Source: an uncultured Spirochaetales bacterium (lineage in GTDB: Bacteria > Spirochaetota > Spirochaetia > Sphaerochaetales > Sphaerochaetaceae). From it: DNA of 22,538 bases. The stretch spans positions 1 to 22,538 of the forward strand of contig CALFMX010000076.1 of NCBI GenBank assembly GCA_937902565.1, read 5' to 3'. This document shows positions 1 to 6,881 of the stretch, piece by piece (position 1 is the first letter of the stretch; each line of letters starts with the position of its first letter). A model generated the notes under the pieces. The model made no database searches, was not told the origin of the DNA, and saw nothing but the letters and a program-made list of their open reading frames with translations. The position numbers and the translations under genes are program-made.

Positions 1-305
1 AATCCGGGCTTGACCGACTGATTCAATGTTCTTATGACTTGCTGGGGCTTGTTTCCTATCTCTCGGCGGGCCCCGATGAAGTGCGGGCCTGGACCATCAC
101 AAAGGGAATGAAAGCGCCCCAAGCGGCCGGAAAGATCCACAGCGACTTTGAACGGGGCTTCATCCGCGCAGAGGTCTACAAGAGCGATGACCTCTTCGCC
201 TTGGGCAGTGAGCAGAAGGTGAAGGAAGCGGGCAAGCTCCGTCTTGAGGGCAAAGAGTACCTGGTGCAGGATGGGGACATCATGCACTTCAGGTTCAACG
301 TCTAG
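1..305 (+). CDS. ychF: Ribosome-binding ATPase YchF (Obg family), C-terminal fragment
   Basis: This is the 3' end of a gene that begins before the window; the reading frame starts at base 3 and ends at TAG 303-305, giving about 100 residues. The visible part is the C-terminal TGS domain of YchF/OLA1, with hallmark strings [37 protein letters not shown] and the terminal [13 protein letters not shown]. YchF is a P-loop ATPase/GTPase-fold protein that binds ribosomes and is linked to stress and redox responses; the nucleotide-binding domain is not in this window. It converges on the lipoprotein gene with only three bases between the stop codons and no clear terminator. The family call is essentially certain from these conserved strings. 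Confidence 0.96.
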   Translation, partial: SGLDRLIQCSYDLLGLVSYLSAGPDEVRAWTITKGMKAPQAAGKIHSDFERGFIRAEVYKSDDLFALGSEQKVKEAGKLRLEGKEYLVQDGDIMHFRFNV

Positions 306-308
306 GAT

Positions 309-1016
309 CTACCAGGTAAGCGAGAAGGTGATCGGTTCGGCGAGGAGCAGGAAGTCGATCAGGGGGAAGCTGAACTCATAGGAGCGCTCGCCGCTCTTCC
401 TCCCGCCACTGAAGCTCTTGATGGGCTGTGGTGTCTCGACCTTCAGCGTGATGACCGAGTTCTCGATGGCCGGCACGCCCTCTTCCCCGAGCATGAAGCT
501 GATCATCTCCAGATAGTCCTCTTCGCTGAGCCCCTGGTTGTAGAGCGGTCCGAACGCCTCGAAGTTGGGATCGGCCAAAAAGGGGATGATGGGGACGAGC
601 TGCTCGTAGTTCTCCATCGAGAGGGAGAAGGCCATCGAGGTATCGGTCAGGGTGAGGAGGGTTTGCCTGCCGCCTGCACCGAGGTCCCTGAAGAGGCGTT
701 CCAGGTCTTTGAAGGCGAAGGACCCCGCCCAGGTGTTGTCACCCTCTTTGACGAGCGTCACGTCGCTTGTTGCCGGGCTCCTCGTCAAGGAGACCTTGAA
801 ATCATCCACGGCGGTGTCCATGAGGGCCTTGTCGTTGCCGGCAGGGGCAAAATCACTGAAATCTTCCAGCACCGCTATAAAAAACTCCTCGGCACTGAAG
901 CCGAAGGATGCGTGGTTGTCCTGGTTTTGGCTGAGGCTCAACTGTTGTGTGACGGTACAACTTGCAAGCAGGAGTACGGCTGCCAACAGGGCCAATGATC
1001 GCATGGCGTATTTCAC
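309..1016 (-). CDS. Predicted lipoprotein of unknown function
   Basis: I do not recognise the family. The protein is about 235 residues and starts with a short basic n-region, a hydrophobic stretch ALLAAVLLLAS and a lipobox L-A-S-C with Cys20, so it should be lipidated and anchored in a membrane. The GTG start at 1016 is chosen because it follows an AAGGA ribosome site at good spacing and gives a proper signal peptide; longer ATG (1064) and shorter ATG (1004) starts in the same frame fit less well. The mature part is mixed alpha/beta without Cys-rich or repeat structure and ends in a hydrophobic beta-like segment (FPLIDFLLLAEPITFSLTW). It is transcribed from its own promoter and is divergent from the fibronectin-like secreted protein, so both may be envelope proteins. 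Confidence 0.8.
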   Translation of the reverse strand: MKYAMRSLALLAAVLLLASCTVTQQLSLSQNQDNHASFGFSAEEFFIAVLEDFSDFAPAGNDKALMDTAVDDFKVSLTRSPATSDVTLVKEGDNTWAGSFAFKDLERLFRDLGAGGRQTLLTLTDTSMAFSLSMENYEQLVPIIPFLADPNFEAFGPLYNQGLSEEDYLEMISFMLGEEGVPAIENSVITLKVETPQPIKSFSGGRKSGERSYEFSFPLIDFLLLAEPITFSLTW

Positions 1017-1035
1017 TGAATTTTCCTTTATCGCT

Positions 1036-1064
1036 ACTGTACGGGATTTTTTCCTTCTACTCAA
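1036..1064 (-). promoter_or_regulatory. Sigma70-type promoter of the lipoprotein gene, with overlapping inverted repeat
   Basis: On the minus strand, TTGAGT (1059-1064) and TACAGT (1036-1041) are separated by 17 bases and lie about 20 bases before the GTG start at 1016. An inverted repeat, TTTTCCTT (1049-1056) and AAGGAAAA (1063-1070) with a six-base centre, covers the spacer and -35 box, so a repressor site is possible. The promoter is read by eye and the operator role is inference. Confidence 0.5.
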
Positions 1065-1186
1065 GGAAAAGATGGCCTCTCCACCTACTCTTCACACCAT
1101 GGTGGGACGGTATTCGCCCTCTCTCCCCTGTGGGGGTCTGTTGCATTTGTGCCGACTGTGGGGGAGTGGCAAAAGAGACATACGGG

Positions 1187-1227
1187 CACAGGACACTGTG
1201 TAAGAGCCGTGATAAATGTGCTACAGT
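1187..1227 (+). promoter_or_regulatory. Extended -10 promoter with upstream dyad, possibly giving a leaderless mRNA
   Basis: TGC-TACAGT at 1219-1227 is an extended -10 box, and the expected start of transcription seven bases downstream falls on the A of the ATG at 1234. No good -35 hexamer is present (TGTAAG at 1199-1204 is weak). A dyad CACAG-gaca-CTGTG occupies 1187-1200, where an activator could bind. There is no Shine-Dalgarno sequence before the ATG, which agrees with a leaderless transcript. Confidence 0.4.
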
Positions 1228-1233
1228 ATCCCC

Positions 1234-2301
1234 ATGAAGCGGCAACTGGTGCTGGTCATCGTGCTCCTCTTTGTCACCTCTGCCCTCTCTTCAGGTCTGG
1301 ACCTGGTATCGGTCGACTCATACCCTACCGAGCTGTCAATTGCGTGGAGCAACGTGGAAGGTGCAGCCTTCTATGACCTCTACCTCGACAGGGTGCCGGT
1401 GAAGCGGGTCAGGGATGGGTTGTCAGCGACCCTTGGCAGCGAGCACGCCCCACTTGAGGCGGGGCGATCATATGAGGTGATCATCGTCGCCCGCAGGGAG
1501 GGGGATGTGGATCTTGCCTCAATCGCCCGGTCGGTTGCAACAGCCCCGCGCTACGCAGCAGAGTTCGGCCTTGTCGCTACGAAGGCCACAGCGTGCAGCA
1601 TAGAGGTCACCTGGACGATGATCGAGGGTGCCGACTACTACGATGTCTACCTCGACCAGGTCGCAATGGGGCGGGTCCGTGATGGGTGGCGGGCCACCAT
1701 CGGCTCCAATGATGACCCGCTCTCCAGCCATCGGCAGTATGAGGTCATGGTGGTCGCCCGCACCAGAGGGGACCGCGAGCTTGCCTTTGCTTCGGCAGTG
1801 GTGGAGACCGGGGGGTGGGAGGGGCACTACCGCTGGGTCAACCAGACCAAGAGCACCAACAAGGGGAAGGCTACCCAGCTGGACTTTAGGGTCAGCACCA
1901 TCGATGGGGAGCTGCGGATCGAGGGGCTCTACGACCAGTGGTACGATCTCTTCCCACTTGTCGAGGAGTCGATGATCGGGCATCAGTTCGACTACGACGG
2001 GAAGAGCTCCTTCGAGAGCGCCTACCGCAACAATGTGCAGACCTTCAATACCACCTCCATCAAGCCGGTGTGGTGGAAGGTCGTCTCCAGCACATCGACA
2101 GCCAACAGCTGTACCGTTGATGTGAGAAGCCGGGCACGTGGCATCGAGGTGGTCACCCGGTCGACCTACCGCTTCGTAGTGACCGATGAGGGGAAGCGGG
2201 AGCTGCACTTCACCACGACTGCCGACGGCATTGCTGCACTGAGCATCTTCCGCTCCCCGAACAAGGGTGAGGAGGGGGTGTTCAAGGCGCTGATGATCTG
2301 A
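1234..2301 (+). CDS. Secreted protein with two fibronectin type III-like repeats
   Basis: The product is 355 residues with an N-terminal signal peptide (MKRQ followed by a hydrophobic run to about residue 20) and no lipobox Cys. Two homologous domains follow, at about residues 22-105 and 113-200. They share the order [AT]W-x3-EGAxxYD-[LV]YLD, RVRDG, AT[IL]GS, YEV[IM][IV]VAR and a closing acidic strand, a beta-sandwich pattern resembling fibronectin type III. The C-terminal 150 residues are beta-rich and tryptophan-rich (WEGHYRWVN, KPVWWKVVSS) and belong to no family I can name. ATG 1234 is chosen over 1216 because it gives a clean signal peptide. There is no ribosome-binding site. It lies just upstream of topA, which has its own promoter, and is probably periplasmic or surface-exposed. 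A ligand-binding or adhesion role is only a guess. Confidence 0.8.
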   Translation: MKRQLVLVIVLLFVTSALSSGLDLVSVDSYPTELSIAWSNVEGAAFYDLYLDRVPVKRVRDGLSATLGSEHAPLEAGRSYEVIIVARREGDVDLASIARSVATAPRYAAEFGLVATKATACSIEVTWTMIEGADYYDVYLDQVAMGRVRDGWRATIGSNDDPLSSHRQYEVMVVARTRGDRELAFASAVVETGGWEGHYRWVNQTKSTNKGKATQLDFRVSTIDGELRIEGLYDQWYDLFPLVEESMIGHQFDYDGKSSFESAYRNNVQTFNTTSIKPVWWKVVSSTSTANSCTVDVRSRARGIEVVTRSTYRFVVTDEGKRELHFTTTADGIAALSIFRSPNKGEEGVFKALMI

Positions 2302-2319
2302 CCAAATACGAGTCATCCG

Positions 2320-2348
2320 TTGACAAAATCGGTAGGCACCAGTATACG
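2320..2348 (+). promoter_or_regulatory. Sigma70-type promoter of topA
   Basis: A perfect -35 TTGACA (2320-2325) and a -10 TATACG (2343-2348) are separated by exactly 17 bases. Transcription would start near 2355, leaving a leader of about 32 bases that contains the AGGAGA ribosome site used by topA. Confidence 0.65.
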
Positions 2349-2386
2349 TGTAGAGCCAAGACCTGGTGTCTTCAGGAGAAAAATAC

Positions 2387-4909
2387 ATGGCTGATGAGAA
2401 CATACTGATAGTCGTCGAGTCCCCCACCAAGGCGAAAACGATCAAAAAATTCCTCCCAAAGAACTGCACGGTGGTTGCAAGCAAGGGGCATATTCGCGAT
2501 CTGCCGGAGGAGCGGATGGCCATCGATACCGAGAAGGATTTTGCGGTTGAGTACCAGGTGGTACACGGCCGTGAGAGCCTGATCAAGGAGATGAAGGCGG
2601 ACCTGAAGAAGGCGGACCGCCTCCTGCTCGCAACCGATGAGGACCGGGAGGGGGAGTCGATCTCCTGGCACCTGGTCGAGGTGCTCAAGCCCAAGGTCCC
2701 CTACCAGCGGATGGTCTTCCATGAGATCACCCGGAGTGCCATCACCCGCGCCCTCACCTCAGGTCGGGACCTGGATGAGAACCTGGTCCACGCCCAGGAG
2801 GGGCGACGGATCGTCGACCGCCTCTACGGCTATACGCTCAGCCCGACGCTGTGGCGCAAGCTCTCCAACAAGAAGCTGTCGGCCGGGCGGGTGCAATCGG
2901 TCGGGCTGCGCCTGATCGTCGAACGCGAACGCCAGCGCCTGCGCTTCGAGGAGTCGGTCTACTTTGACGCCAAGGCCCTGTTGGAGAATAGTGGGCAGCA
3001 GGGCTTTGAGGCACGCCTCGACGCCTACCAGGGGCAGACCCTGGCGGTGAGCAAGGACTTCGACCCGGTCACCGGTGCCTACAAGGGCAAGAAGGGGACC
3101 CTGCTGCTGACCAAGGAGCAGGCCGAGGCGATCGTCAAGGAGGTCGAGGGGGAGCCTTTTGTCGTCGAGGATGTGCAGCGCAAACCCTTCGTGACCCGGC
3201 CGAGCATCCCGTTCACCACCAGCACCCTGCAACAGGATGCGATCAAGAAGCTGAGGATCAGTGCCTCGGAGACGATGCGGATCGCCCAGAAACTCTATGA
3301 GAATGGCTTTATAACCTATATGCGTACCGACAGCCCCTCGCTGAGCCAGGAGGGGACCCAGGCGGCCCGCTCCCAGGTGCTGGCGCTCTATGGCCAGGAG
3401 TACCTGAGCGAGAAGCCGCGTTACTTTGCCGCCCGCAGTGCCAGTGCCCAGGAGGCACATGAGGCGATCAGGCCGGCAGGGGACCACTTCCTCAAGCCCG
3501 AGGAGACCCGGTTGGCCGGCAAGGAGTTTGCCCTCTACGACCTCATCTACAAGCGTACCCTCGCCTGCCAGATGGCCGATGCCAAGAAGGCGACCACCAC
3601 AGCCCGGCTGAAGGCCGGGGCGGCTGAGTTCACCGCCTCGGGTACCGAGATCGTCTTCGCCGGCTTCATCCGTGCCTACGTCGAGGGATCCGACGACCCC
3701 GAGGCCGCCCTTGAGGACAAGGAGACCCTGCTTCCCCCGCTGGCGGTGGGAGAGCAGTGTCCTCTGACCGAGCTCGTGGCGGTGGAGCACCGCACCAAGA
3801 GCCCGGCACGCTTTACCGAGGCTTCACTGGTGCGCGAGCTTGAGAAGCGGGGGATCGGACGGCCCTCCACCTATGCCACGATCATCAAGACCCTCCTCGA
3901 CCGCAAGTACGCAGTCAAGGAGGGCAGTGCCCTGGCCCCCACCTTCATAGGCTACGGGGTGTGCCAGTTCCTCGAGACGCACTTCTCCCAGTTCATCGAC
4001 TATGATTTCACCTCGATGATGGAGGATGGCCTCGACAAGATCGCCGAGGGGACACTGGACAAGGTCGCCTTCCTCAACGCCTTCTACCATGGAGAGGATG
4101 GCCTCAAGGAGCAGAACGACCTGCAGCTCAAGGAGGACAACAAGGTTGCCTCGAAGACGCTGAAGCTCTGCAAGATTAGCGATGACAATCCCATCATGAT
4201 CGGTCCCTATGGCCCCTACGTGGTGGGCAAGGAGGGGGAGCTGATCTCCCTTCCCACGACCTGGATCCCAGGCAACATCACCGATGAGGATGTGAAGGCC
4301 CTCATCGCCGAGGGCAAGAAGAACCATGAGCCGAAGGTGCTCGGCAAGGGCCCTGACGGGGACCTCGATGTACAGCTCCTGGTCGGCCGCTTCGGCCCCT
4401 ACTGGCAGGCCGGGGTGGGCAAGGAGGCGAAGCGCTCCTCGGTGCCCAAGTGGGTCGTCGATGCCGAGCGGATGGAGGACCTTGAGATCGCCAACCGCTA
4501 CCTCAGCCTCCCGCGGGTCCTCGGCACCGATGCCGAAGGAGTCGAGGTCATTGCCAACAAGGGCAAGTACGGCCCCTATATCGCCAGTGGCAAGAAGACG
4601 CGCAAGCTTGCGCGCAGCGTCCGTGACGAGAACGTCTTCTCCATAACCCTGGAGGAGGCGCTTGCCCTCCTCAGTGAGGAGGTCCCCGCCAAGGGCAAGG
4701 GGCGGGCGCGCAGCGCATCCGTCCTCGCGGAGCTTGGTACGTATGAGGGGGAGACTGTCGCCCTTGCCGATGGGCGCTACGGCCTCTACCTGAAGGTAGG
4801 CAAGAAGAATGTCGGCCTGCCCCAGGAGTACAAGCAGAACCTTGAAGCGGCAAAGGCGTTGAGCCTGGACGAAGCGGTTGCGATAATCCAGGCCAAGAGT
4901 GAGAAATAA
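2387..4909 (+). CDS. topA: DNA topoisomerase I (type IA)
   Basis: The 840-residue enzyme relaxes negative supercoils by cutting one DNA strand through a covalent tyrosine intermediate. The TOPRIM domain shows Glu11 (VVESPTKAKTI) and the metal-binding D84-x-D86-x-E88 set in TDEDREGE. The catalytic tyrosine is Tyr311 in GFITYMRTDSP. The C-terminal third has no Cys4 zinc fingers; instead it has four repeats of the topoisomerase C-terminal type, each marked by G-x-[YF]-G-x-Y (near residues 606, 667, 726 and 796). ATG 2387 is chosen over an in-frame GTG at 2366 because AGGAGA lies eight or nine bases upstream and the conserved N-terminus starts here. It is probably cotranscribed with the PIN-domain gene 16 bases downstream. 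Confidence 0.97.
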   Translation: MADENILIVVESPTKAKTIKKFLPKNCTVVASKGHIRDLPEERMAIDTEKDFAVEYQVVHGRESLIKEMKADLKKADRLLLATDEDREGESISWHLVEVLKPKVPYQRMVFHEITRSAITRALTSGRDLDENLVHAQEGRRIVDRLYGYTLSPTLWRKLSNKKLSAGRVQSVGLRLIVERERQRLRFEESVYFDAKALLENSGQQGFEARLDAYQGQTLAVSKDFDPVTGAYKGKKGTLLLTKEQAEAIVKEVEGEPFVVEDVQRKPFVTRPSIPFTTSTLQQDAIKKLRISASETMRIAQKLYENGFITYMRTDSPSLSQEGTQAARSQVLALYGQEYLSEKPRYFAARSASAQEAHEAIRPAGDHFLKPEETRLAGKEFALYDLIYKRTLACQMADAKKATTTARLKAGAAEFTASGTEIVFAGFIRAYVEGSDDPEAALEDKETLLPPLAVGEQCPLTELVAVEHRTKSPARFTEASLVRELEKRGIGRPSTYATIIKTLLDRKYAVKEGSALAPTFIGYGVCQFLETHFSQFIDYDFTSMMEDGLDKIAEGTLDKVAFLNAFYHGEDGLKEQNDLQLKEDNKVASKTLKLCKISDDNPIMIGPYGPYVVGKEGELISLPTTWIPGNITDEDVKALIAEGKKNHEPKVLGKGPDGDLDVQLLVGRFGPYWQAGVGKEAKRSSVPKWVVDAERMEDLEIANRYLSLPRVLGTDAEGVEVIANKGKYGPYIASGKKTRKLARSVRDENVFSITLEEALALLSEEVPAKGKGRARSASVLAELGTYEGETVALADGRYGLYLKVGKKNVGLPQEYKQNLEAAKALSLDEAVAIIQAKSEK

Positions 4910-4925
4910 TGGTGGAGTGTCATAT

Positions 4926-6029
4926 ATGGGCAAGATGAGACCACGAAGAGGAGCAGCGAAGCCGAAGGCAAAGACCGAAGTGGTCAGTGTGCTTGCCTCC
5001 GAGTTCAAGCTGGCCCCTGATCGCATAACCACGATGCTGCGGAGTGTGGGGATCAACCCGGACCAGCTGGGCGAAGGGGAGGACCTGGGTCTCTGCCAGG
5101 AGGTCATCGCCTGCAAGATCGGTGATCGCAGCCGCTACGTCAACACCGAGGAGGGGTACGAGGAGGCGCTCGATGAGCAGCTGCGCTCCTTCGACGAGAT
5201 CTACGTCGATACCGCCCCGATCCTCCAGGAGGATTGGTTCCTCTACTTCGTCAACGACGCGATGGAGATCATCAAGCGGCGCAAGAAGAAGCTCATCGTC
5301 CTCGAGAAGACCCTCGAGGAGCTGCACGGGCTGAAGAACAATCCCGAGAAGGACCGGCCTGTCCGCGTCCGGGCAACGATCAGGCCGGACCTGTTGAGGA
5401 CCCTCGCCCGTCGGGGGGTGGTCCGTATCGGGGATACCGGTTCCATCGGGATTGCTGATGATCACCTCGTCCGCCTCTTTGCCCACGTCGGTTCTGCCAT
5501 GGACCTGCTGTTGATCACCCAGGACCGTGGTCTGAGCGAGCGGATTGTCCGCCTCGGCGCCGAGATGGAACAGAAGCCGAAGGAGGAGCTGCCCAAGCCG
5601 TGGTACCAACGCTTCTTCAAACGCACGGAAGAGGAGGATCGGGTCGTCGGCCATCGGATGGTGGCCTGCAAACTGGTGGAGAAGGGGAGGCTCAAGCGCC
5701 TCTACATCTGCCCGGAGTGCGATGAGAGCTACTACGATGACCTGCACGCCTGCGGTGGCATCGTCCTCTGTGGACGCTGTTACCTCCGCCTCAAGGAGGA
5801 GGAGAAGCGTCAGGTGGAGGTCAACCGCAAGAAGCGGGAGGCTGAGCTGAAAGCGGAGGAGGAGCGGCAACGGCGCATGGAAGAGGAGGAGCGTCGCCTC
5901 GAGGCGATGCGTCCGAAGGAGACGGTGGAACAACGCCTCCTTGTGCAGAAGAAGCGGATCTATCGCCGCCTCTCCTGGATCCTGGGTGCCCTTGTGGTCA
6001 TCCTGCTTGTTCTGCTCATCATACTCTGA
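4926..6029 (+). CDS. Predicted tail-anchored PIN-domain nuclease with zinc ribbon
   Basis: I know no named gene for this 367-residue protein. After a basic N-terminus, residues 90-215 look like a PIN ribonuclease domain. Asp95 ends the first strand (IYVDTAPIL), Glu131/132 sit in TLEELHGLK, Asp178/179 in IADDHLVRLF, and Asp200 ends the last strand (LLLITQDRGLSE). Together these give the usual cluster of acidic metal ligands. A zinc ribbon follows (C262-x2-C265, C276, C282-x2-C285), then a strongly charged Lys/Glu/Arg coiled coil (about 287-340) and a final hydrophobic helix (349-367), so the catalytic part would face the cytoplasm from the membrane. GGAG eight bases before ATG 4926 sets the start. 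It lies 16 bases after topA, so the two are likely one operon. Domain calls are by motif reading, and substrate and role are unknown. Confidence 0.8.
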   Translation: MGKMRPRRGAAKPKAKTEVVSVLASEFKLAPDRITTMLRSVGINPDQLGEGEDLGLCQEVIACKIGDRSRYVNTEEGYEEALDEQLRSFDEIYVDTAPILQEDWFLYFVNDAMEIIKRRKKKLIVLEKTLEELHGLKNNPEKDRPVRVRATIRPDLLRTLARRGVVRIGDTGSIGIADDHLVRLFAHVGSAMDLLLITQDRGLSERIVRLGAEMEQKPKEELPKPWYQRFFKRTEEEDRVVGHRMVACKLVEKGRLKRLYICPECDESYYDDLHACGGIVLCGRCYLRLKEEEKRQVEVNRKKREAELKAEEERQRRMEEEERRLEAMRPKETVEQRLLVQKKRIYRRLSWILGALVVILLVLLIIL

Positions 6030-6050
6030 TAGGACAATTCGGCTGGATAT

Positions 6051-6081
6051 GAAAAGAGGTCGTCAGTGACGACCTCTTTTC
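6051..6081. terminator. Bidirectional rho-independent terminator
   Basis: A perfect inverted repeat with 15-base arms (6051-6065 and 6067-6081) brackets a tiny centre, so the real loop is about five bases. The outer arms are AAAA/TTTT, so each strand reads into a run of T after the GC-rich stem. It should end the topA-PIN transcript on the plus strand and the tRNA-Arg transcript on the minus strand, whose 3' end is the next base. Confidence 0.85.
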
Positions 6082-6158
<77 letters not shown>

Positions 6159-6167
6159 TGCTCTGAG

Positions 6168-6197
6168 ATACTACCGCAAAGCGTCTTGGTGAGGCAA
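6168..6197 (-). promoter_or_regulatory. Possible promoter of tRNA-Arg
   Basis: On the minus strand, TTGCCT (6192-6197) and TAGTAT (6168-6173) are 18 bases apart and lie just upstream of the mature tRNA 5' end. Both boxes match the consensus at four of six positions. No terminator separates mscL from the tRNA, so read-through from mscL is an alternative source of the transcript. Confidence 0.4.
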
Positions 6198-6204
6198 GGC
6201 CTTC

Positions 6205-6642
6205 CTAGGCGTTCTTTTTCAGCAGGTCACGGATCTCGGTGAGCAGCACCACATCGGCCGGTGGGGTGGGCGGGGCCTCGGGAGCTGGCGCTTCATCTTC
6301 TTTCTTCGGCTCCAGCTTGTCACGCAGCGTGTTGAGCGAGCGGACCATGACGAAGACGACGAAACTGATGATCAGGAAGTCGACGATCCGTTGGATGAAG
6401 GTTCCCCAGTTGATGGCGACCTCAGCGGTCTGGTCGGTTGCCGCCGTGATGACGAACTTCAGGTCGGTGAAGCTGACCCCACCGAGGATGAGGCCGATGA
6501 TCGGCATCAGCATATCTTTGACCAGGGAGTTTACGATGGCGGTGAAGGCGGTACCGACGATGATACCGACAGCCATGTCCATTACACTGCCACGGCTGAT
6601 GAACGTCTTGAATTCGTTGAAGAATGTACTTTTCTTGGGCAT
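6205..6642 (-). CDS. mscL: Large-conductance mechanosensitive channel MscL
   Basis: The 145-residue protein forms a homopentameric inner-membrane pore that opens under high membrane tension and protects cells from hypo-osmotic shock. Family marks are the amphipathic N-terminus (FFNEFKTFISRGSVMDMAVG), TM1 with the pore-lining pattern AVGIIVGTAFTAIVNSLV, a short periplasmic loop, TM2 (IVDFLIISFVVFVMVRS), a Pro/Ala/Glu linker and a C-terminal bundle helix (TEIRDLLKK). The length is close to the usual 130-150. ATG 6642 is chosen because it follows a GAGGT site and gives the conserved MscL N-terminus; the 28 extra residues of the longer frame are unlike the family. I found no clearly strong promoter. 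It is divergent from the liv operon and upstream of tRNA-Arg. Confidence 0.97.
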   Translation of the reverse strand: MPKKSTFFNEFKTFISRGSVMDMAVGIIVGTAFTAIVNSLVKDMLMPIIGLILGGVSFTDLKFVITAATDQTAEVAINWGTFIQRIVDFLIISFVVFVMVRSLNTLRDKLEPKKEDEAPAPEAPPTPPADVVLLTEIRDLLKKNA

Positions 6643-6791
6643 AGAGACCTCGATACGATATAATTTTCGGTAGAATACACCAAATGAGTGTAGTTCGTGA
6701 AGAGTGACACGGCTAATTGGTGCCATTTAAGCACTTTTAGCTATCATAAATGAAGATACGTACTAATTGGTTCATTTGCGATGGTTGAATA

Positions 6792-6820
6792 TTGCATAAA
6801 TATACTAGGTATTGTATAAC
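6792..6820 (+). promoter_or_regulatory. Sigma70-type promoter of the liv operon
   Basis: TTGCAT (6792-6797) and TATAAC (6815-6820) are separated by 17 bases within the AT-rich mscL-liv intergenic region. Transcription would start near 6827, giving a leader of about 55 bases before the binding-protein gene. Confidence 0.55.
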
Positions 6821-6831
6821 CTATACATTAT

Positions 6832-6845
6832 TCATATGCGTATGA
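6832..6845. promoter_or_regulatory. Dyad just downstream of the liv transcription start, possible operator
   Basis: TCATA-TGCG-TATGA is a 14-base interrupted palindrome lying a few bases after the predicted start of transcription, where a repressor could block the liv promoter. The regulator is unknown and the site is short, so this is tentative. Confidence 0.25.
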
Positions 6846-6881
6846 TGTGTCCGATTTGAACACTATTTGGAGGAACCTAAG

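Noticed and set aside
652..1203. Plus-strand open frames opposite the lipoprotein gene
   Set aside because: The minus-strand frame has a signal peptide, lipobox, ribosome site and promoter. The plus-strand frames have none.
2759..3790. Minus-strand open frame of 343 codons inside topA
   Set aside because: It is a shadow of topA codon use with no recognisable domain.
3824..5116. Long open frame on the minus strand across topA and the next gene (430 codons)
   Set aside because: It lies antisense to two well-supported genes. Its sequence is rich in Leu, Asp, Gly and Arg as expected from the opposite strand of GC-rich codons, and it has no family motif or ribosome site.
4920..5933. Minus-strand open frame of 337 codons antisense to the PIN-domain gene
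   Set aside because: It mirrors the plus-strand gene, whose acidic motifs, Cys ribbon and membrane tail are coherent, whereas this frame shows none.
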